DNA from: Acanthaster planci
Taxonomy: Eukaryota > Echinodermata > Asteroidea > Valvatida > Acanthasteridae
Length of the DNA stretch: 64,000 nt
Reading direction: 5' to 3'
Assembly (NCBI RefSeq): GCF_001949145.1
Contig: NW_019091366.1
Coordinates: 499,496-563,495 of the forward strand
Shown: positions 57,507 to 64,000 of the stretch, piece by piece
How the letters are laid out: each line of letters opens with the position of its first letter
Numbering within the stretch: the first letter of the stretch is position 1
Translations under genes and position numbers: made by a program
The notes under the pieces: generated by a model
Database searches by the model: none
Told to the model about the DNA's origin: nothing
The model's input: the letters and a program-made list of their open reading frames with translations, nothing else

Positions 57507-60500
57507 ATTAAACAAGGCGGCAATCTGCTCGTCTGGTGGGTGAAGCGGATGACAGCTCAATACAGTGAACTCTGGGAGATAACTGGGTCGCCGCAGAACC
57601 TGCACTGGTCTTGTACATGCACCGCACCACGCCATTTACTGACAGCTTATGACACAAGACCCTTTTCACTCGAAAGGCCCGGTAAATATTGTGGTGGGTG
57701 CCCCGTGGTGACAAGCGAGTAGGTTGAGCGCGTACGACGGTCCCGGGCCAAGCAGACAAATTGAGCGCGTTTCTTATCGGGCGATGTGTTGAGGACAGTA
57801 CCCACAACTCGGCATGTGTGTTGGGACGAAGTGAATAAATCACCGAGTCGCTGACAGACACCGTCGCGATGTCGATCACGACGATTTTGCCAGTTGACGC
57901 GGTGACATTGAAATTTAGATGAACTTGTCCACCCCCTCAACCAAACACGCTGAGAAAGTAGTTTGTTGTTTGTTAATCAGTGACTCATACCAACGGCAAA
58001 ACATACCTAAAATTGAATTGGAAAAAAAAATTACGAAGCAATCACAATTTAGCTTCAGAGTTTGACAGAGCAGCTGTAATTGGTCTGTAAGTCTCCTCTG
58101 CACGAACAAATAAATCTATATTAGAATGTTTTGAAATAAATAAATTGTTCGCTAATTATTTACTCCCAAGTGTACGCTAAAATTGTTTGAAAACGGTCCC
58201 AAATAATGAATAGGTACGCCCAATGTTCAGATTTTCACAAATTTAATAGAGAATGAAGAATTTTTTATTATTTTTGTCTTCTGTTGAGTTCAGCCATGTT
58301 CATCACTCTTGCTGTAGGCATTATGTCTGACTTTTCAACTGCATTTTTTCTCGTACTTTTTAATCTCCTGATTTTTTTTATACCCTGCGCTCAAATGAGT
58401 CTATGATTTCACCTAGAGCTTTCAAAAATAACAGTTATTTCCAAACAATTTCTTTCCGTCGGGTAAGTGTTTAGTTTTAATCTTGGATCTTGTCGTTACA
58501 CCCAAATGAAACAGCTGATTGTGGTTCCCGCTTACATCCGACTTGAAGAGGTTAAGACGTTTTGCATTGTAGTAAACAGAAGGTCGTTGGTTCAAGTCCA
58601 ACCCAGGCAAGCTTGTGAATTTTTATTTGCAAGTTCTTGGACAAAACTCAGTATACCGTAATGAATTGGACTTACTCCGGTGTAAGGGCAGAACCACAAC
58701 ATTTGGGTAAACTTAGTTTTACCAGATGCGTGTTATTTTTAATGAAAGAATTGTTCATTTTCCTTACAATTTGTCAAATATTAATTTGCACACTTTATGG
58801 GTTGGCGAAAATTGAAATTGACACCAGCCCTTTCTGTTTATACCATGACATTTTGCAGTGAGACGCATCTGTCCATTTGACTTTTTTTTGGCTTAGGATT
58901 TTTCTTGAGTGTTATTTTATGATTTTTTTTGCGTGGAAACCCCTTCGATCTATCATCTTGTACCCTGCCTCTCTGTCACAGTCTGCTATACGTGTCGGCA
59001 CCTTTCGGCTAGTGAAGCAAGACGTGATTTGGTGGGTCCCTGGTGGCGTATTAAGCGATAAAGCCCTCTCGCGACAAACCTGGACCCACAGGGTTATCCC
59101 CCCTCTCATCACCTGCCAAAGAGAGTTTGCCTCAATCTTTGCCGCTCGATAGTCCCTCGCATACAGCTCTATAACAGCTGAGTGACAAATCAACAACATG
59201 TAAAACTGGGGGGGGGATAAAACTACTTACACCACTTGCTCAGCGATTCCTGCGAAAAGGAATAGCCCTACAGTCTATGAAGTACTTGAGCTTTCGAAGA
59301 GGTATCGGTGTGGAAAACACGTGTCTGAGGGGAGATAATTGCTTATAAAAAAAGGAATGCAAACCATAATGTCCTTCGTTTTGTTACATGATGATGGGCG
59401 TCAATCGACGGGGGACGGGGGGCATGTCCCCCCTTTTTTTTTTAGAGGGGGAGGGGTATCATACCGGTATCGTTTGTCCCCCACCCCTCTCACACACACC
59501 TTGAACCCCAAAAATGTAAGGGACTAGACCTACACATTTTTCATATTTCAGATGAGCTGTTTAATGAGCCCCATGTTGATTAAACATACATGCACCATTT
59601 GGTGCTCGGTGGAGGGGTACATCTTCAAGTCCGGAAACAGGAAGCTTGAAACAGTTTTATTTACATCATTATGGAGGTATTTAGTTTCGAATCTTTCCTT
59701 AATTGCATTGTTTACTTTATAGCGTTTGTGTGCATCATTAAAAATCATTTGAAAAATGAAACAAATTTTACAAAAGCATTTTCTAAAAAAAATAAGTACC
59801 CCTACACTGACCAGAAAACGATCCAGTGTGTGTCCGTGATGTCAGCCACGCATCTAAATCAGCTCGTGGAAATGAGCTCAGATATGTCTTTCAAATGGAA
59901 CATTAACTAAAACAGTCTTTTCTAGAGCAAACGCAGAGGTTTCTGGCGTTGTTATCTCTCTATACAGTTTGAAGAAATGTCCAAAACAGAGACTTCAAGG
60001 TGACGTTTTCCCCCCGCGGGATTTGCCAAACTGCACCCTAAGCAATAAACAGGATCAGAGCGAACTTGTGGGCTGTCATCGCTGGCTCAGATGTGGCGCT
60101 GGTTCCCGATAGCCCATCGCTCATCGGGAAGCACATACCTAGTAGCTCAGTTTAACACGGGCTAAAGCCTATACAAACAAATAGACTCTTAGCAATATAA
60201 GAAGTGCTCGGCAGCCAGTATCTTCTTGTATTGCTGCGATGCAATCCATTTGAAGACATGTTTCCGTATAAATGCTCTGAGCAGGTGCTCTGTTGTCGAG
60301 TTTCCACTGCCCGATCCTAAATCATGCCGTCGACAGGATAGCAGACAGGTCATTTTTTTTTAATTCATATTTTCAATGCCCCTTCTGTTTACGGGAAATT
60401 TCAAGTCGGGCAACAGTTGATCAATTCATCGAGAGTTTTTGACCCGCACACCATTTTGCTCGATATGCATATACCGACCCTGATGTAATTTCAAACTTAC

Positions 60501-63500
60501 ATCAACTTCAACACATCAAACTGATGGTTTCATTGTAAACCGGACTAAGGACGTGGGTAGCTTGAAGTTTCGCTATCGTTGTTAATTTATATATACGTGT
60601 ATTTGGTTTAATTTTTAAAAGAAAAGAAAGAGAAAGCGCTCATCCTCTTTGATCAACACCAAAGCAAAATCATGAGATTTCATAAGTCTTAGGTCCGAAT
60701 CTTTCTGACCCACAAATTTGAGTGCTAAATTCCTCCGCAACCATTTTTTTTTAAGTTTGGCCTTCAAGTTGTCACCCTTCAAGAAAACAAAATCATTTGA
60801 AAGACCTTCGAAAATCAGACCAGAGGTTGAAAATGTGGGTCAGGGTTGTCCGTCTAAGTCGACAGGAAATCCGCGTGTCTCCAATCGCGCCCAGCAAATG
60901 GGGTCATCCCGGCTTACACGCCCCCCCCCCATTTTAAAAATCGACTCAGTGATCCGGCCGATTAAAAAATACTCATGAGCAAAGAAAGGAATGTTCAGTT
61001 CATCCTCGATGACGGTCGCGATTCTCTGCAACCGGAAAATCAACACCCTACGTTTTCTTTTCATTGACAGATTGGGCAAAGACGGGAATAAGTTCAAGTT
61101 CACAGAAGTCGGTCACGGGATTAGCGTGAAAAGGGCCAAACATAAATTCTGACACACACTCACACATGACAAGCGTTCTTTGTTTCTTACATGCGAGAAT
61201 CTCGAGCTGCGTTTCCTAAATCCGGCCAGGCTTATCATAAGTCGTCATTTTTTTTCTAATTTTAGGAAAAGAAATGAAGGGTGTTATCTGATTTCTGCTG
61301 TAAATAACGCCGACGAAATCTCTGAGAATAGTCACGAGCGACCACAGGATCATTAGTTTATGTCAGAGGGAGGGGACGATGGAGGTAGTTTCTATGCATG
61401 CGTGCCATGAATGCTGCCCTCTCTTGTCCAAAAGCAGCAATGACCTGCGCACATTAATGTTTTACAGTTGAGGGGTGCACCACAGCAAATAAATTCCCAT
61501 AGACAGCAGTGATAAATCCTCATACTTCACAAATATTTAAAAAATACAACTCTCACAGGTGTTCAGGCTGCACAGTAAAATGATGTTCGACATGTCCTCT
61601 TTCATTTTTCTTTCAAGTTTTAGTGGGTTGACAAATGAATTTTTGACAAATTCTCACCCTAAGTAGACCAACCCTAAAATGAAAGAAATTTCACAGCCCG
61701 AAAAAGTAGCCATTTTGGAAATGCATCCCTCTGCAGAATGGCTAAAATAGTGCCACTTTCGGATCCGATTGCATCCAAATTGCTCAGAATTGGAAGCCCT
61801 GAGTCCGGCCCAGAGGTTCAGTGTCATATTTCTTCGATTCCCCAGTTCCATGGCTCTCAGGACCCTTTGATATAGAATATTTGAGTGTATAACTTTTATT
61901 TATGAGCTCGGCGGACATATTTCGGGCCTATATACGTGGGTGCACCCGGAGGAATTGCATGTATATCTCAAGAACTCGAATTCGTTTTATATTGTTCCAT
62001 TTTCGTTCTCTAGTAACTTACTTAAGTTGTTGACTACTATTACGAAACATTGGACTTTCGAAGAAGAGGTTATTTTGGGGAATGGAAAACAGCTATGTCT
62101 TTCCATCAAAAGGAATTCATGCAGCCTTAGGTACCTTATTGTATGTCTTGTTAACAGGTAGAAACATAACGTTAAATTAAAAGTCAGTTCTGACCGACTT
62201 TAGATTTACAGTTGTACCCAACTGGTCCTAGATTCCTTAGCAAGATTGTTGGTTTGAGCTGACTACGGTCCGTTTTGATGGGTACAGATGGGGCAACTAA
62301 GACAAAAGTCGTAGATCATCGGCAACTATTGGAACTTTTGGAACTGTTGGAATTCGGCTACCATAGATACAAATCCCACCCCATACGTAAGGTTTTTCTG
62401 GGTCACAAGGAAGGTATACTTTTTCTGTGTCTATCGTTTTGCTCTCTGTGTGTTTCTGATCAGGCCCTATTATGCTTCAGTTTTCGCGGTTGCGTTCAAT
62501 TACATTTTCGTTGATATTGGCATTCCACATTTTATCTTCCAAAACATCCATAAAAATTACAGTGGAAAAAACGGTCGTCTTCTAGTAACGGCCAGGGCCT
62601 GCACGGTTAATTTGCCAACGATACTGAATGGACACTGGTTATGCGACGCTACATGATTGGGTGAGGAAGAAAACCGCACGCCCTGGCATTGCACTAACAT
62701 TAGTCTAAAGAGGGCACCGCTGATACACAAGTACAGTCACCGAGATTCGCCCCAGCATGCATCAGAGATCGATCCTGAGCGGTAGCTGCCAGTGCACGAC
62801 TTTTAGGATAAACTTGAATTCAAACTTGTAACTTAATATTTAATTAAAAAAGCAATTAACAGATACATTTTTGGAAACCTTAAGCGTGAATGCAACGGCA
62901 AAACATCCCGAAAACAGCGAACCATGGTATCAAAAGATCTAAGAGGATGTACTTCAGTTAGACAAGGGATACCGGGAACTTCTCAACATAGCAACGTAAC
63001 GTTCGCGTTCGGCAGTAACTTTCGCTGTGGGTGCGCTGAACCAGTTCAAGCGCTCAATTGAATATAGTGTTAAAACTCAACAAAGTTTGGAGCCCCATGG
63101 CAGGCAACTGAAGTCCCTGAGGCCTCTCAAACAAAAAACAATGTGCTATTTGGTCCTTCATATTTCATTTGATTTTCAATTTTAGTCGGTTAACAAGTGT
63201 CAATGAACTTAATCATCCGCCCAAAATAAACTCACCCCCCAAAAAAGTGAATGTTCCCAAGTCTTCTCAGCAGCCATTTTTCAAATGACATCCCCCACCT
63301 ACCTCCTGGAGCCCTTCTGACAAATTTTCAATCACAGTTTTGTCTGCTTTGCCCCGAGATGGGTGCCCCTGAATCTACAGAGATGATCCTGGTCCATACT
63401 GACACAATCCCAAAATTTCTTGGCCCAAACAGACCCCTCTTTTCAAAGGAATCCACAGGGGTGATTTTTATGCGCCTCCGTGTGGCAGAGAATTTTCCTT

Positions 63501-63574
63501 GAATTGGAACACTGGACCACTACGCAAAACTCAAACAGTATGATTTGAAGCTTTGCATTGTGGAAGCACATGAC
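57507..63574. other. Non-coding spacer
   Basis: No gene recognised in 6 kb. It includes a C/G-rich patch near 59408-59485 with GGGGGGCATGTCCCCCC, which looks like part of a transposon end, and a small hairpin TTCCCGAT/ATCGGGAA near 60102-60130. Open frames are short and unfamiliar. Confidence 0.5.
58545..58617 (+). pseudogene. tRNA-like relic, 3' half only
   Basis: GTTGGTTCAAGTCCAAC forms a perfect 5-bp T stem with a 7-base TTCAAGT loop and is followed by CCAGGCA, as in the 3' half of a tRNA. No matching 5' acceptor strand TGCCTGG is found upstream and the D arm is absent. It is best read as a truncated tRNA or tRNA-derived SINE. The reverse strand gives the typical false peptide GLDLNQRPS. 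Confidence 0.4.
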
Positions 63575-63885
63575 AAATGGTTTGCGGGTACACCATGGAA
63601 TCAATCTCTTTTGGGCGAGGTGTGGTTCTTAATTAAAAGAACCGGTGAGTGTTAACTCGACGTTTCGGCCAGCAGTGTGCTCTGGCCGTCCTCAGGCCAC
63701 ACTCGTACTCTGGCTCTGGCCGCACTCTCCGGTCTCTTGAGGACGGTCAAAGCACACTGGCCGCACTCTCCAGGGGCGGCCAGAGCACACTGGCCGAAAA
63801 CATTGAGTTTATACTCACCGATTCTTTTAAGAACCACACCTCGCCCAAAATATATTGATTCCATGGTGTACCTGCAAACCCATTT
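63575..63885. mobile_element. Large fold-back element with ~110-bp terminal inverted repeats
   Basis: The left end has GGTACACCATGGAATCAATC, TTTTGGGCGAGGTGTGGTTC and CGGTGAGTGTTAACTC. The right end repeats these in reverse complement with few changes. The arms then run into GTTTCGGCCAGCAGTGTGCT on the left and TTTTCGGCCAGTGTGCTCTG (complement) on the right. The centre repeats GGCCGCACTCTCC and AGCACACTGGCCG. There is no coding sequence and no obvious target duplication. It is a non-autonomous element, apparently fairly young given arm identity. Confidence 0.85.
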
Positions 63886-64000
63886 CTCACGCTGCATCGA
63901 AACTCATAATGTAGATAGAACACGTGGATATGGCGGACCGACTACGGACTAGACACACACGAACAACACGTGGGTACGGTGCGAGGGCAGATGTACTGTA
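63886..64000. other. Right edge, nothing recognised
   Basis: The last 115 bp hold no gene-like signal. They contain two CACGTG words (E-boxes) about 50 bp apart, which may be chance. Confidence 0.5.

Overview
This is a window of animal nuclear DNA. It holds four intron-rich housekeeping genes in the first ~36 kb and about 28 kb of gene-poor sequence with scattered small transposon relics after that. The exons are GC-rich and sit in AT-rich introns and spacers with canonical GT-AG borders. The gene order matches one I recall from vertebrates. The many short inverted-repeat elements, TACATGTA/AGGCCTA-like words and TGCTTAGCA-like repeats recall marine invertebrate deuterostomes, perhaps an echinoderm. 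The phylum is an inference; the metazoan assignment is firm.

Layout. (1) 160-3715, minus: 5' nine coding exons of DDX56, a nucleolar DEAD-box helicase, running off the left edge. (2) 3716-4102: a 387-bp head-to-head spacer, a likely bidirectional promoter. (3) 4103-13147, plus: complete 13-exon DHX15/PRP43, a DEAH-box helicase (749 aa as spliced here), with a 16-bp minisatellite and a 318-bp assembly gap in intron 1. (4) 13148-14773: convergent 3' spacer with polyA hexamers for both strands. (5) 14774-17685, minus: complete 7-exon BCCIP (318 aa). (6) 17686-18941: head-to-head spacer with a G-rich promoter-like tract and two copies of a palindromic mini-transposon. (7) 18942-35664, plus: complete 7-exon UROS, uroporphyrinogen-III synthase (263 aa), whose last exon lies beyond an 8.9-kb intron. 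(8) 35665-64000: no recognisable gene, but several inverted-repeat elements, tRNA-like relics and one unexplained open stretch.

How the genes relate. DDX56 (yeast Dbp9), DHX15 (Prp43) and BCCIP (yeast Bcp1) all have known or proposed roles in ribosome biogenesis, and DHX15 also dismantles spliceosomes. UROS makes the haem precursor uroporphyrinogen III. The block DHX(+) BCCIP(-) UROS(+) has the same order and orientations as human 10q26, where the DHX gene is DHX32, a divergent DHX15 paralogue. That is the most interesting observation here: the DHX32 site in vertebrates may be the ancestral DHX15 locus. I found no undescribed molecular system. The other points are structural, mainly non-autonomous transposons with visible target-site duplications.
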